Below are positions 1 to 8,509 of a DNA stretch of 64,000 bases, piece after piece. Both the position numbers and the translations under genes were made by a program. The DNA is taken from the NCBI RefSeq assembly GCF_013371465.1, contig NZ_JABWDU010000003.1:682001-746000 (forward strand). The letters run 5' to 3'. Source of the DNA: Ensifer oleiphilus (lineage in GTDB: Bacteria; Pseudomonadota; Alphaproteobacteria; Rhizobiales; Rhizobiaceae). Under the pieces are notes generated by a model that had not been told where the DNA came from, ran no database searches, and saw only the letters and a list, made by a program, of their open reading frames with translations. The stretch's first letter is position 1; every line of letters starts with the position of its first letter.

Positions 1-54
1 TTGCTGATCTTGGGTCAATGATATCCTACGCCGGTCTGGCCTCTTCAGAGGCAC
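1..54 (-). CDS. possible start of a FecR-like anti-sigma gene, cut by the window edge
   Basis: An open reading frame begins with GTG at 54 on the minus strand and stays open for 18 codons to the window edge. It lies directly downstream of the FecI-like sigma gene, where an anti-sigma (FecR) gene usually sits. The upstream bases contain only a weak purine-rich ribosome site. The encoded stretch is too short to identify, so the FecR assignment rests only on position. Confidence 0.25.
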   Translation of the reverse strand, partial: MPLKRPDRRRISLTQDQQ

Positions 55-123
55 TTCTACCCGAACAATCCCTCTTTTGACAAAGACGAATGACGCGCTT
101 CTTTTTCTCAGGGAGCGACCACT

Positions 124-645
124 TTAAGTCGCGTTGACCAGAAGTGCCGTGGCAATCTTCATCATCGCCGCGGTGACGTAGCGATGCGCGCTGGCGGTGG
201 AGATGCCGAGATGCGCTGCGACTTCCTCAAGCGTGTAGCCGCCGAAGCGATGCATCTCGACGGCTACCCTCGCTTCAACCGGCAGTTCCGAGAGGATCTG
301 CGAGATCCGGCTGATGTCGTCGCACAGTAAAGTCGATTGCTCCGGCGTCGGCACGTCGGCGGGAACCGACCAGAACGGCACATCGTCCTGATGACCGATC
401 GCGGCCAACTTTCGGCGCCTCAAGACGTCGAGCGAAAGATTCCTGACCGTGCGGTAGAGGTAGGCGAGGAGCTGGCCCTTCGAAACCGATCGGGTGCTGG
501 AGGGCAGGAACCGAACAAACGCATCCTGGACGATATCTTCGGCAGCATCGCGCGAACCGAGCAGGCGAACCGCATAGGCGATGAGCGCCGGACGGTGGGC
601 AAGAAAGATATCGACGCGCGTTTCGGATTGGGTCTCGGTCGTCAT
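124..645 (-). CDS. FecI-like ECF RNA polymerase sigma factor
   Basis: This 173-residue protein has the two-domain layout of ECF sigma-70 factors. Region 2 lies at about residues 10-80, with the motif DAAEDIVQDAFVRF and a following RNLSLDVLRRRK segment. Region 4 lies at about 110-170, with the helix-turn-helix YTLEEVAAHLGIS. It most resembles the FecI group, which directs transcription of TonB receptor genes in response to a FecR/receptor signal. AGGA sits 4 nt before the chosen ATG. No receptor or complete FecR gene is next to it inside the window, so its target is unknown. The TonB receptor at 60.8 kb lacks the N-terminal signalling domain that a FecI partner would need. Confidence 0.88.
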   Translation of the reverse strand: MTTETQSETRVDIFLAHRPALIAYAVRLLGSRDAAEDIVQDAFVRFLPSSTRSVSKGQLLAYLYRTVRNLSLDVLRRRKLAAIGHQDDVPFWSVPADVPTPEQSTLLCDDISRISQILSELPVEARVAVEMHRFGGYTLEEVAAHLGISTASAHRYVTAAMMKIATALLVNAT

Positions 646-701
646 GGGATCCTGGCCGGGAGCGGGTTCGCCCGCGCGTGGTGCTTTGCGCGAACGGGCG
701 T

Positions 702-730
702 AAAATTGAAAACATGCCTATAATAGTCAA
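702..730 (-). promoter_or_regulatory. candidate promoter of the FecI-like gene
   Basis: On the minus strand a TTGACT box (plus positions 725-730) is followed after 17 nt by AATTTT (702-707). This lies in a short AT-rich island about 60 nt ahead of the sigma factor ATG. The -35 is good and the -10 is weak. The TGA of the -35 also begins a one-mismatch copy of the TGA-N9-TCA iron-responsive operator. Confidence 0.35.
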
Positions 731-1231
731 GTTTAAAATTCGACCGAACACCAACTTTTGCCGCGGAAGAAGGCGGGTGTGACTCAATCGCCGCCATGGT
801 CGCGGTGGCCGCCCTTGCCGCCGCCAGGCGACGCGAACGGCGCAAGGCCGCCCAATTCCAGAGATGCCGGATAGCTATCGCCACAACCAACGGGCATCGC
901 TAACCACCGGTGGTCATGGCCTTGCGGCACGCCTGAAGCGCCGATATCGGGCCATCGCCGCAAGCCGGCCATTGAATAGGCGCGGGGGCCGCCGCGTGAC
1001 GCCAGATACGTCTCCAGCCGGAATCAGCAGGCCATGAGCCCTGTGCACTCGAGGCACGACATGTGACGATTGGCCTGGGGAGGGGAATGGACTGATGTGG
1101 CCGGTGTCATCTCCAGTGGGCGAAGCGGGCGGTTGATCGCCCGCGCCACACCAGAGCGAACCGCACGTCCCGGCGGCCATAGCCCGCGGCCGATATGCGG
1201 CTACCGGATATGGCCGCGCCGCTAGGCGAGG
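731..1231. other. no supported gene
   Basis: About 500 bases lie between the sigma factor promoter and the next gene. Several short overlapping frames are open on the minus strand, one ending in a Gly/His-rich tail near 784, but none has a clear ribosome site or a recognisable protein. I see no repeat or RNA gene here. Confidence 0.4.
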
Positions 1232-1567
1232 TTAGCCCCCCATAACCTTCCGCATGCTGTCGCTGCTGATGGAAGCCTCGGAGGTGCCACTGAAGACAAG
1301 AACCTTCTTCGCTGCGTCTTCCGCAAGCGTCTCCCAGCTGTTTCTGATCGTCGTCGCCATCTGGATCCAGGAACTGTCGACGCTGTTCTCCTCGAGCGCC
1401 AAGATCAGCGTATCCATGCGCTCGACGCACTCGTCGATGTTCACATGCAGCCGGGACGCCTGGTCGAGCGTGATGCCCGGATGCTGCAGAAGCCTTGGAA
1501 TGGTTGTCGCCGCCTTTTTGACGAGTTCGTCTTCTTCGATCAACGATCGCTGCCACGCCTCACACAT
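1232..1567 (-). CDS. small hypothetical protein
   Basis: This is a soluble protein of about 111 residues starting MCEAWQRSLIEEDELVKKAA. It is predicted mostly helical, with no signal peptide or membrane segment, and I do not recognise a family. The start at 1567 is chosen because GGGGG lies 5-9 nt upstream. Longer in-frame starts exist at 1579 and 1624, but they would place a perfect inverted repeat (1578-1600) inside the coding region. The gene stands alone between a gene-poor stretch and the diguanylate cyclase. Confidence 0.6.
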   Translation of the reverse strand: MCEAWQRSLIEEDELVKKAATTIPRLLQHPGITLDQASRLHVNIDECVERMDTLILALEENSVDSSWIQMATTIRNSWETLAEDAAKKVLVFSGTSEASISSDSMRKVMGG

Positions 1568-1577
1568 AGCTGCCCCC

Positions 1578-1600
1578 ATCCTGTCCGTGACAGACAGGAT
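1578..1600. repeat. 8-bp perfect inverted repeat in front of the small hypothetical gene
   Basis: ATCCTGTC (1578-1585) and GACAGGAT (1593-1600) are perfect inverse complements separated by 7 nt. The repeat sits just upstream of the preferred start of the 1232-1567 gene. It could be an operator or a 5'-UTR hairpin covering the ribosome site. Confidence 0.5.
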
Positions 1601-1861
1601 CGGTGCACGCCCCGCAGCGGTCAACTAAGTAAAACGGGCATGGCTGCCGCAATGCATCCGTCATCCGGGTGGACGCTTAGTCCTTCCGGTCGTGCTACGC
1701 GCTGCAAGAGTGGGGCGATGAGCAAAAGGAGGTGTTCGCAAGCCGTTACCGGCGCTTCTGTCCAGCTCACGCGCCGTCACATCCACGCATGTCTGCACGC
1801 CGCTGCGCAACCGACAGCTGTCGCAGACATGCCACAGCGCCGGGCGCTCGCCGGCACTGCA

Positions 1862-2812
1862 TCAAACGATGCTGATCTGGTTGCGGCCGCTGCGCTTGGA
1901 TTGGTAGAGGCCATCGTCGGCCCGCCGCAAAATATCGCCGATGCTGGCGTCGGACCGGGAAATTTCGGTGAGCCCACCGCTAATCGTGGAGAAAAGCGCC
2001 AACTTGCTCTGCAGTTCCAGTGAGATTTGCTGGCGCAGCCCGTTTGCGACAAGAATGCCCTCGGCGCTCGCCGTCGCCGGCATCAACACCACGAACTCGT
2101 CGCCGCCAAGGCGCGCCAGAACATCGCCGGACCGCAATGCGCGTCGGCATACAGTTGCAATCGTCGTCAGCAGCTCATCGCCGACGGAATGCCCCAGCTC
2201 GTCATTGACCGCCTTGAAGTTGTCGACGTCGAACATCAGCAGGGATGTTGGCGTGCGGCTGCTGGAGGAGAGGTCGAACTCGACTGCAAGCACGTCGAGC
2301 AGCTTTCGGCGATTGTAGAGCCCGGTCAGCGGATCGGTTTCGCTTTGCAGACGCAACTGATGCTCGACGGCATTCTTTTCCGTGATGTTGCTGGCAACCC
2401 AGACCACGGCGTCTTCGTCGTCGACGGGAAAATCGAGGGCCTGCACTCGGCCTTCAAACCAGATCGGGTGGTCGGGGCCGGCCGCCTCCAGGCCCTTAAC
2501 GTCGCTGCCGGCGAGGCTGTATTCGACGATGTGCAAGGCCCCCGAGGAAAGCGCCTTCTCGATCTCCAAAGCAAACCAGAGCGCCTTGTTATGGGCCAAG
2601 ACGTCAAAGACACTCTGACCGACAAGATTGCTTCCGTCGTGATAGTAGCGGTGATCCGATCCGCCAAACAGGGCGGCATAGCGCCCACTGCGCGTCAGGA
2701 TGAAAGCGGGATCGGGCAGCGCCGCCAGGATGAGATTGAGTTGATCGCGGGAGAACCGCACCGCGTTTTTCACGGGTGCATCCGCGCCGGCACGACTAGG
2801 CGGTACGCTCAT
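1862..2812 (-). CDS. PAS-GGDEF diguanylate cyclase
   Basis: This 316-residue cytoplasmic protein should make cyclic di-GMP from two GTP. An N-terminal PAS-like sensor spans about residues 20-150 and ends in the typical ASNITEKN linker. A GGDEF domain covers about 155-316, opening with DPLTGLYNRR (160-169). The active-site loop is an intact GGDEF at 236-240. The product-inhibition I-site RxxD is also intact: RSGD at 227-230, exactly five residues before GGDEF. No membrane segment or EAL domain is visible. It stands alone, so its input signal and output target are unknown. Confidence 0.93.
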   Translation of the reverse strand: MSVPPSRAGADAPVKNAVRFSRDQLNLILAALPDPAFILTRSGRYAALFGGSDHRYYHDGSNLVGQSVFDVLAHNKALWFALEIEKALSSGALHIVEYSLAGSDVKGLEAAGPDHPIWFEGRVQALDFPVDDEDAVVWVASNITEKNAVEHQLRLQSETDPLTGLYNRRKLLDVLAVEFDLSSSSRTPTSLLMFDVDNFKAVNDELGHSVGDELLTTIATVCRRALRSGDVLARLGGDEFVVLMPATASAEGILVANGLRQQISLELQSKLALFSTISGGLTEISRSDASIGDILRRADDGLYQSKRSGRNQISIV

Positions 2813-3061
2813 GACGATGGCATCCAGGCATTGTTTTCTTCCCTTGTCTCATCTGCCCACAAACGAAAGAGCAGGCTGCACTGACTTGGTTCAAGGCGAT
2901 GCTGTCGCAAAAAACCTTCGAAATATTCAATTTTTCTAAGCTACATCCATCAGCGTTGTCGTGGCACCCAGAGGCATTCAAGTCACTAGCGGCAATGCCG
3001 CGTTCGACAGCGGGCAGCCTCTTGGTCTATGCACCAGGCTCCGATGTCGGCGGAGGGCATT

Positions 3062-3988
3062 ATGCCAACAGATGATCTGCAACTGAAATCGCCACGTCCT
3101 TTGCCGCCGCTGAACGCGCTGCGCGCCTTCGATGCACTCGCCCGTTGCGGCAGCCTGCGCGCGGCGGCGGTCGAACTCGGTGTCGTGCCCGGCGCCGTAC
3201 GCCAGCAGCTTGCGAGCCTTGAGGACCATTTCGGCTTTGCACTGCTCGATCGCGAAAGCGGACGGGTGACGCTCAATCCGGCCGGGCAACGGCTCGCCGA
3301 TGCGGTCGGCGTCGCCTTCGCCATCGTGTCGCGCGCCGCGGAAGAGATTTCGTCGAGCGGTAGCACGGTCCGGCTGCGGCTCGGCGTTCCGATGCCGATG
3401 GCATCCGCATGGCTGATGCCGCGCCTGGCGGCGCTTTCGAGCGCGGCCCCGGGGCTGGAGGTCGACATCATCCCGGTTGCCGTCGCCCAGTCGCTGACCG
3501 ACATGCCGGAAATCGACGCCCTGATCGTCGGCGGGGAGTACCGACCGCTCCCCGACATAACGGCAACCGCCTTCATGGCCGATCGGTTCGGCCCGGTGCT
3601 TGCCGCCGGACAACCATCGCCCGCCGATCTGGCAGACATGACGGCGCTGATCGCGCGCAACGTGCCGTATCTCTGGGACGACTGGTTTCGCGAGAGCGGA
3701 AATCCGCCCATCCGTTTTCGCAAGCGCATCGAGGTGGATGACCTGACGCTGGCGCTCAGCGCCGCCCGCAGCGGGCTCGGCGTCACCATCGCGCCGGCGG
3801 CATCGATCGAGGCAGAGCTTGCCGCCGGCGCGCTCGAAGCGCCCTTTGGTCTCGTTAGCCGGCCGACAGGCTATCGTTTCTGCTGTCGCATCGCCGACAG
3901 GGATCGCAAACCGATCTCGGCGCTTCGGACCTGGCTTCTCGCAGAGGGGCGGAACCCGGAAGGAAAACTGCCCTCCGCCGCAGTTTAA
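3062..3988 (+). CDS. LysR-family transcriptional regulator (GcvA-like)
   Basis: This protein of about 308 residues has an N-terminal winged helix-turn-helix typical of LysR regulators (LRAFDALARCGSLRAAAVEL) and a C-terminal periplasmic-binding-like effector domain. The PPLNALRAFDALAR opening resembles the GcvA/AmpR branch. The start at 3062 is preferred over 3029 because GGAGG stands 6 nt before it. It is co-directional with and immediately upstream of the AdoHcyase-like and Gfo/Idh genes, so it probably controls them. The effector is unknown. Confidence 0.88.
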   Translation: MPTDDLQLKSPRPLPPLNALRAFDALARCGSLRAAAVELGVVPGAVRQQLASLEDHFGFALLDRESGRVTLNPAGQRLADAVGVAFAIVSRAAEEISSSGSTVRLRLGVPMPMASAWLMPRLAALSSAAPGLEVDIIPVAVAQSLTDMPEIDALIVGGEYRPLPDITATAFMADRFGPVLAAGQPSPADLADMTALIARNVPYLWDDWFRESGNPPIRFRKRIEVDDLTLALSAARSGLGVTIAPAASIEAELAAGALEAPFGLVSRPTGYRFCCRIADRDRKPISALRTWLLAEGRNPEGKLPSAAV

Positions 3989-4059
3989 TGTCTCTGCCCG
4001 TGGGCATGGCGCCGGGACTAAGCTGCCGGCACCACAGACAGACAGTCAGGACCCTCACC

Positions 4060-5223
4060 ATGACCCCTTCCAGCCACCTCTCCCGCATCGAGTGGGTCGG
4101 GCAAAGCTGCGCGCTGCTGCGCGCCATTGCCGCCGAGTTCGAGACAACGCGTCCGTTTAACGGTTTGACGATCGGAACGGCGATCCATCTGGAGCCTAAG
4201 ACGGTGGCGCTGCTGATGACGCTCAAGGCCGGCGGCGCGAAACTCGTGGCGACCGGCAATCTGAACAGCACCCAGCCGGCGACGGTCGATTATCTGAGAC
4301 GGGAGGGCATCACCGTCATCGGTGGGCAGACCACGGATGAAGCCGCGCATTCCGGCTTCATCAACCAATTGCTCGATCATCAGCCCGACCTGCTGCTTGA
4401 CAACGGCGGCGACCTTTTCGCCCGCGTCGCCGAACGGCCTTACGGGAGCCTGCTCGGTGGTACGGAGGAGACCACGTCCGGCCGGGCCCGGCTGCAGCCG
4501 ATGCGCGGCGCAATTGGCCTGCCCGTGCTTGTTATCAACGACAGCCCCATCAAACAGTTCGCGGAAAACCGCCATGCCGTTGGCCAGAGCCTGTTCGAAA
4601 GCTACATGCGGTTCACAAATCGCTCGACCAATGGCAAGCGCGTCACCGTTTTCGGCTATGGCGCCTGCGGCAAGGGCACCGCCGCCTGCTTCCGCAATGC
4701 CTACAGCGCCGTCAGCGTCGTCGACATCGACCCGATCTCCGCACTCGAAGCTCACCTCGACGGCTTCTCGACCCCCAGGCGCGATGACGCCATCCGCTCG
4801 GCCGACGTCATCGTCACGGTCACCGGATCCGCGAACATCCTGACGGCTTCCGACCTTGCAGCACTCAAGGACGGCGTCATTCTCCTCAACGGCGGGCATT
4901 TCCCGCACGAGATCGACATCGCCGGCATGCGCGCCGACGCCGCGGTGGTGTCGCCGGAAAGCTACGTGGACGAAGGCATCGAGACGCTCGCCCTTGCCGA
5001 TGGACGGCGCATCCACAGTCTTGGCGCGGGCCACATGGCCAATCTTGCCGGGCCAAGGGCCCTTGGCAATTCGGTCGAATCGATGGATCTCGGCTTTGCG
5101 CTCCAGGCCCGCTGCCTGGAGAGGGTCGCGAGCCGGACGCTCGACGCTTCGATGTGCGTTGTGCCGGTCCCCGGGGACATCGACGCCATGGTCGCATCTG
5201 CCTATCTCGAACTGCACCGCTGA
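4060..5223 (+). CDS. adenosylhomocysteinase-like protein with altered active site
   Basis: This 387-residue protein clearly belongs to the S-adenosyl-L-homocysteine hydrolase fold. It keeps the NAD-binding VFGYGACGKGTAA segment, the TEETTSGR loop, the NDSPIK lysine region and the GHFPHEID histidine. It is shorter than housekeeping AhcY (about 430-470 residues) and lacks the C-terminal Lys-Tyr tail that reaches into a neighbouring subunit's NAD site. Of the known catalytic residues, the His, Glu, Lys and Asn positions remain. The Asp of the STQD motif is replaced by Pro (STQP), and the Asp after the catalytic Lys is Glu. This suggests a different substrate, possibly through the same NAD-dependent 3'-keto chemistry. 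It lies 12 nt before a Gfo/Idh/MocA dehydrogenase gene. Confidence 0.82.
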   Translation: MTPSSHLSRIEWVGQSCALLRAIAAEFETTRPFNGLTIGTAIHLEPKTVALLMTLKAGGAKLVATGNLNSTQPATVDYLRREGITVIGGQTTDEAAHSGFINQLLDHQPDLLLDNGGDLFARVAERPYGSLLGGTEETTSGRARLQPMRGAIGLPVLVINDSPIKQFAENRHAVGQSLFESYMRFTNRSTNGKRVTVFGYGACGKGTAACFRNAYSAVSVVDIDPISALEAHLDGFSTPRRDDAIRSADVIVTVTGSANILTASDLAALKDGVILLNGGHFPHEIDIAGMRADAAVVSPESYVDEGIETLALADGRRIHSLGAGHMANLAGPRALGNSVESMDLGFALQARCLERVASRTLDASMCVVPVPGDIDAMVASAYLELHR

Positions 5224-5235
5224 GGGAAACGACAC

Positions 5236-6255
5236 ATGCTGCGCTGGGGAATTCTTGGAACGAGCTTCATTTCCGACACCATGGCCGAGGCTATCGACGC
5301 AAGCGATGGTTCACGCATCGAGGCGGTGGCCGGGCGCGATGCGCAGCGTTGTTCCGATTTTGCCGCCCGGCACGGTATTGCCAAGCACTATTCCGGCTAC
5401 GACGCCCTGCTCGACGACCCTGCCATCGATGTCGTCTATGTCGGCCTGCCGAACAACATGCACCATGAGGCGGTGATCCGCGCCGCGCAAAAGGGCAAGG
5501 CAGTTTTGTCGGAGAAGTCGCTGACCACGACGATGGCCGAAGCCGATGCTCTGGCACAGGTGGTGCGCGACACAGGCATCTTCTTTCTCGAAGGCCTGAT
5601 GTATCTTTGCCATCCACTGATGGCCAAGGCCGGCAAAATCCTGCGCTCCGGTCGGCTCGGCTCGATCCGCTCGGTTTCGGGCCTCTACGCCGCCGACATC
5701 TGGAAATTCGTCAACCCGATGGGTAAGGGCACGATCTTCAATCTCGGCTGCTACCCGGCCTCGCTGCTGCATTACGTGATCCAGACGACCTGCGGACCGG
5801 ATGCCTTTTCAAGACGGGTGACCAGCGCTTTCGGCAACGTCTCGCCGCATGACGGCAATATCTGCGATGCAAGCCTGTCGGTCCGTTTCGACAATGGTGT
5901 TCTCGCCACGCTGCAATCGACCGACAGCTTCGGCATGTCTTTCGCTTTCTCCATTCACGGAGAGCGCGGCAGCCTGCGGTTTCTCACCAACCCCTGGCTG
6001 CCGGCGGCGGGTGAAAACCGGATGGAGCTTTGCGAATACGGTCTTCCGCCCGAAGAGATCGTCGTGCCTTCCGATCACGACGCCTTCGGCCATCAGGTGC
6101 GGCTGGTCGAGAACTGCTTGAAGGCGGGGGTGAAGGAAGCGTCGCGCCCGGCGCCACGCCTATCCGATTCGCTGGAGATCATGTCGCTGCTGTCGACCTG
6201 GGATGAGCAGGCACGAGTGTCAGGCGGCGGAAACGACCCGCAGCGCTCCTCCTGA
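5236..6255 (+). CDS. Gfo/Idh/MocA-family NAD(P)-dependent oxidoreductase
   Basis: The 339-residue protein opens with the Rossmann motif GILGTSFISDTM. The family's catalytic lysine appears at about residue 94 in SEKSLTTT (the usual form is EKPL). A conserved GCYPASLLHY segment lies at about 171-180, where the family places its active-site His/Asp region. Relatives oxidise or reduce sugar and cyclitol hydroxyls. It starts 12 nt after the AdoHcyase-like gene, so the two are almost certainly co-transcribed. Both enzyme types can work through ketosugar intermediates, so a joint pathway on a ribosyl or sugar substrate is plausible but unproven. Confidence 0.87.
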   Translation: MLRWGILGTSFISDTMAEAIDASDGSRIEAVAGRDAQRCSDFAARHGIAKHYSGYDALLDDPAIDVVYVGLPNNMHHEAVIRAAQKGKAVLSEKSLTTTMAEADALAQVVRDTGIFFLEGLMYLCHPLMAKAGKILRSGRLGSIRSVSGLYAADIWKFVNPMGKGTIFNLGCYPASLLHYVIQTTCGPDAFSRRVTSAFGNVSPHDGNICDASLSVRFDNGVLATLQSTDSFGMSFAFSIHGERGSLRFLTNPWLPAAGENRMELCEYGLPPEEIVVPSDHDAFGHQVRLVENCLKAGVKEASRPAPRLSDSLEIMSLLSTWDEQARVSGGGNDPQRSS

Positions 6256-6423
6256 TCATGGTGGAGGCGCACAGCCTGCCGATTCTCAGTAGCCCCGGCC
6301 AGGTACCGGGCGACGCCACCAAAAATGAATGCGGGGCCACCTTGCGGACCGTTCCAACCGTCATGGTTTGTGCGTAACAATTGCGAACCGCGCGAGGGGC
6401 GCGCGGTTCTATTGGGGGACTTG

Positions 6424-6786
6424 ATGAAAAGATTGTTGCTCACTGCGGCGCTGTTTCTCGGCGCGGCCGCGGCCGGGAACGCCCAGACGGTCAACGCCGG
6501 CAAATACACCGTCGAAGGCACCAACCTGGACGGATCCAGCTATTCCGGGACTGCGGAAATCACGCTTGCCAGCGAAACCACCTGCGTCATCGAATGGGAC
6601 ACGGCCGGGGTGAAATCCACCGGTGTCTGCATGCTGAACGGGGATGCCTTTGCCGCAGCCTATGTGCTCGGTGATGCCCTCGGCCTCATCGTCTACAAGG
6701 TCAACGGCGACGGCTCGCTGGACGGCACCTGGACGATCACCGGCAAGGATGGAGCCGGTACGGAAACTCTGACAGAAGCGAAGTAG
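6424..6786 (+). CDS. small secreted protein of unknown function
   Basis: This 120-residue protein starts MKRLLLTAALFLGAAAAGNAQ, a clear Sec signal peptide with likely cleavage after GNA. The mature part is beta-rich and Gly/Thr-rich (GKYTVEGTNLDGSSYSGTAEI), with two cysteines that could form a periplasmic disulfide. GGGGGA sits 4 nt before the ATG and fixes the start over longer frames. I do not recognise the family. It is followed by a hairpin shared with the convergent gene. Confidence 0.78.
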   Translation: MKRLLLTAALFLGAAAAGNAQTVNAGKYTVEGTNLDGSSYSGTAEITLASETTCVIEWDTAGVKSTGVCMLNGDAFAAAYVLGDALGLIVYKVNGDGSLDGTWTITGKDGAGTETLTEAK

Positions 6787-6849
6787 CCTTCACGGCAGGA
6801 TGGCCGTGTGGGAAACGAGCGAGGACGAAATCCTCGCCGCTCAAGCAAA

Positions 6850-6883
6850 ACGCCTGCGACGGTAATTTGCCCGACGCAGGCGT
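6850..6883. terminator. bidirectional terminator
   Basis: ACGCCTGCG (6850-6858) pairs with CGCAGGCGT (6875-6883). A TTTT run follows on the minus strand and a shorter T-rich end on the plus strand. It separates two convergent genes. Confidence 0.7.
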
Positions 6884-6896
6884 CTTTAGCGAGAAG

Positions 6897-7382
6897 CTAG
6901 GAGAGCTCCACCTTCGCGGTTTTCTCCCGGTACGCCTCCTTCGGATCGCTACCCAAAAGCAGCTTGATGCCAGCGAACAGGCTGGTTTCATTGAGCCAGA
7001 TTTCGGCTTCGCTCGGCTCGAAACGCAAAAGGGCGAGTTCGGGGTCGTCCTTGCCGCCCTCATACCAGGCGGCGACATACTGGTTCCACAGCCGGTCGAT
7101 CACGGCGCGGTCATTGTCGAGGCGAAGCGTGCCGTGAGCGGTCGCAAACAGCTCATGATCCTTCGAAGCGAAGGCGAACATGGCCGGCGTGTCCGTGCGC
7201 ACATTCTGGGCGACGGCGGCACTGCGAACGGTGAAGAACCAGATCGGACCTTGCTCGCCCTCGACCTGCGCGGTCATTGGGCGTGTGTGCCCATGCTCTG
7301 TTTCAGGCAGACCAAGCATCACGGTCATGTCCGATTTCAACGTTTTCCAGAATTTGCGTTTGAGCTCTTCGGGGCTTGCCAC
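6897..7382 (-). CDS. pyridoxamine 5'-phosphate oxidase-like / general stress FMN-binding protein
   Basis: This protein of about 161 residues has a split-barrel flavin-binding fold of the general-stress-protein-26 type. Typical features are the N-terminal ELKRKFWKTLKSDMTVMLGL, the central PIWFFTVRSAAVAQNV strand pair, and the AHGTLRLDNDRAVIDRLWNQYVAAWYEGG region. A GTG start at 7382 is preferred because AAGGAG lies 8 nt before it. It is the last of three stress-type genes on this strand, 129 nt after the YflT-like gene, so it may share the EcfG promoter further upstream or have its own. Confidence 0.82.
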   Translation of the reverse strand: MASPEELKRKFWKTLKSDMTVMLGLPETEHGHTRPMTAQVEGEQGPIWFFTVRSAAVAQNVRTDTPAMFAFASKDHELFATAHGTLRLDNDRAVIDRLWNQYVAAWYEGGKDDPELALLRFEPSEAEIWLNETSLFAGIKLLLGSDPKEAYREKTAKVELS

Positions 7383-7511
7383 TGTCCTGTCTCCTTGACG
7401 GTTCATCGCGCCGGAACGGCTCATCTTGCAGGATGACCTCCGGGGCAGGCGTGAAACGAAAAACAGGGGCCGACCGATCGGCCGGCCACCTGCAGTACTC
7501 ATCCCGTGCGG

Positions 7512-8114
7512 CTAGCGGTTTGCGTAGCGTGTCCGCTGTTCTTCGACCTCAGTCGGGCTATAGGGATCAAGCGTCTCGTCGAACCTGCTCCAGCCTTCCT
7601 CGCGGTAAGCCGAACGGCGGTCTTCCAGATCGACCCAGTTGGAGCGCTTGAGGATAGCCTCTGCCTGCGCAACGTCACCATCTGCAACGCGCGCCGTCAC
7701 CAGGGTGCCGCCACGGCGAACGCCCTCGGCGTAAACGTGGGCGTCTTCTTCCGGCACGCCGGAATCCGTCAATGCGCCGACGATACCGCCAACTGCGCCA
7801 CCGGCGACCGCGCCGGCAGCCATGCCCGCGGCTGTTGCCGCCAGCCAACCGGCCGCGACAACCGGACCGACGCCTGGGATCGCCATCAGCCCGAGGCCGG
7901 TCAGAAGACCGCCTGCGCCGCCCACGGCCGCACCGATGCCTGCACCGGCACCAGCGCCTTCTGCGGCACCTTCGGCGTCATCGCTCTTGTACCGGCCTTC
8001 AGCATTGCTTGCGACCATGCTGACATCACCATCCGGGATACCCGAGGCTTTCAGCGCACGCACGGCTTCCGAAGCCTGGTCATAGGTGTCGAACAGTCCT
8101 GAAACAGTTTTCAT
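7512..8114 (-). CDS. YflT/GSP17M-like general stress protein with glycine-zipper core
   Basis: The 200-residue protein begins with an YflT-type (general stress protein 17M) fold, VSGLFDTYDQASEAVRALKA. A long Gly/Ala-rich hydrophobic segment follows at about residues 50-115 that resembles a glycine zipper and could insert in a membrane. The C-terminal part is another ferredoxin-like half (GGTLVTARVADGDVAQAEAIL) with a charged tail. Its ATG is 42 nt from the end of the PepSY gene, so it is most likely in the operon started by the EcfG-type promoter at 8510-8534. Related proteins are stress-induced, but their biochemical role is not known. Confidence 0.82.
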   Translation of the reverse strand: MKTVSGLFDTYDQASEAVRALKASGIPDGDVSMVASNAEGRYKSDDAEGAAEGAGAGAGIGAAVGGAGGLLTGLGLMAIPGVGPVVAAGWLAATAAGMAAGAVAGGAVGGIVGALTDSGVPEEDAHVYAEGVRRGGTLVTARVADGDVAQAEAILKRSNWVDLEDRRSAYREEGWSRFDETLDPYSPTEVEEQRTRYANR

Positions 8115-8156
8115 ATCGATTTTCCTTGAATGAGTTTGCTAATCTTTCCGCCAACC

Positions 8157-8471
8157 TCAGTTGGCGACGATGTTGCCCTGGTAGTCGAGTGCGACGTTCA
8201 CGGGCTTCCCGTCCTTGGTGGCAGCCGCCTGCCAGATACCCTTGTCGTCCAGCTTCAATCCGCTGACGGCGGTGTAGCCGCCTTCCTGAAGCCGCGCGCG
8301 CGCCTGCTCTTCGGTGAAGCTATTGGCGCCGGCAACGGGCGCAGTCGGATTTGTGGTATCGGGCGTCGCTACAGCGGGGGTTTCGGCCTCGGGCGAAGGC
8401 GTCGGTGTTTGGGCGTAAGCACTCAAGGTGCCTACCACCAGAAAGGCCGTCGCGGCGATCATTCTTTTCAT
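8157..8471 (-). CDS. secreted PepSY-domain protein
   Basis: A 104-residue protein with a Sec signal peptide (MKRMIAATAFLVVGTLSAYA, cleavage before QTP). A Pro/Thr-rich linker follows, then a single PepSY-like domain at about residues 50-104 (FTEEQARARLQEGGYTAVSGLKLDDKG). PepSY domains act in the periplasm, often as inhibitors or ligand-binding modules. AAGGAG stands before the ATG. It is the first gene after an EcfG-type promoter, and the YflT-like gene follows 42 nt downstream. Confidence 0.85.
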   Translation of the reverse strand: MKRMIAATAFLVVGTLSAYAQTPTPSPEAETPAVATPDTTNPTAPVAGANSFTEEQARARLQEGGYTAVSGLKLDDKGIWQAAATKDGKPVNVALDYQGNIVAN

Positions 8472-8509
8472 CGTTGTCTCCTTGGTCCGTCATTGATCGA
8501 TGCTGGGAC

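Noticed and set aside
784-1180. Short minus-strand frames with a Gly/His-rich end
   Set aside because: There is no ribosome site, the frames overlap one another, and none resembles a protein. Coding status cannot be supported.
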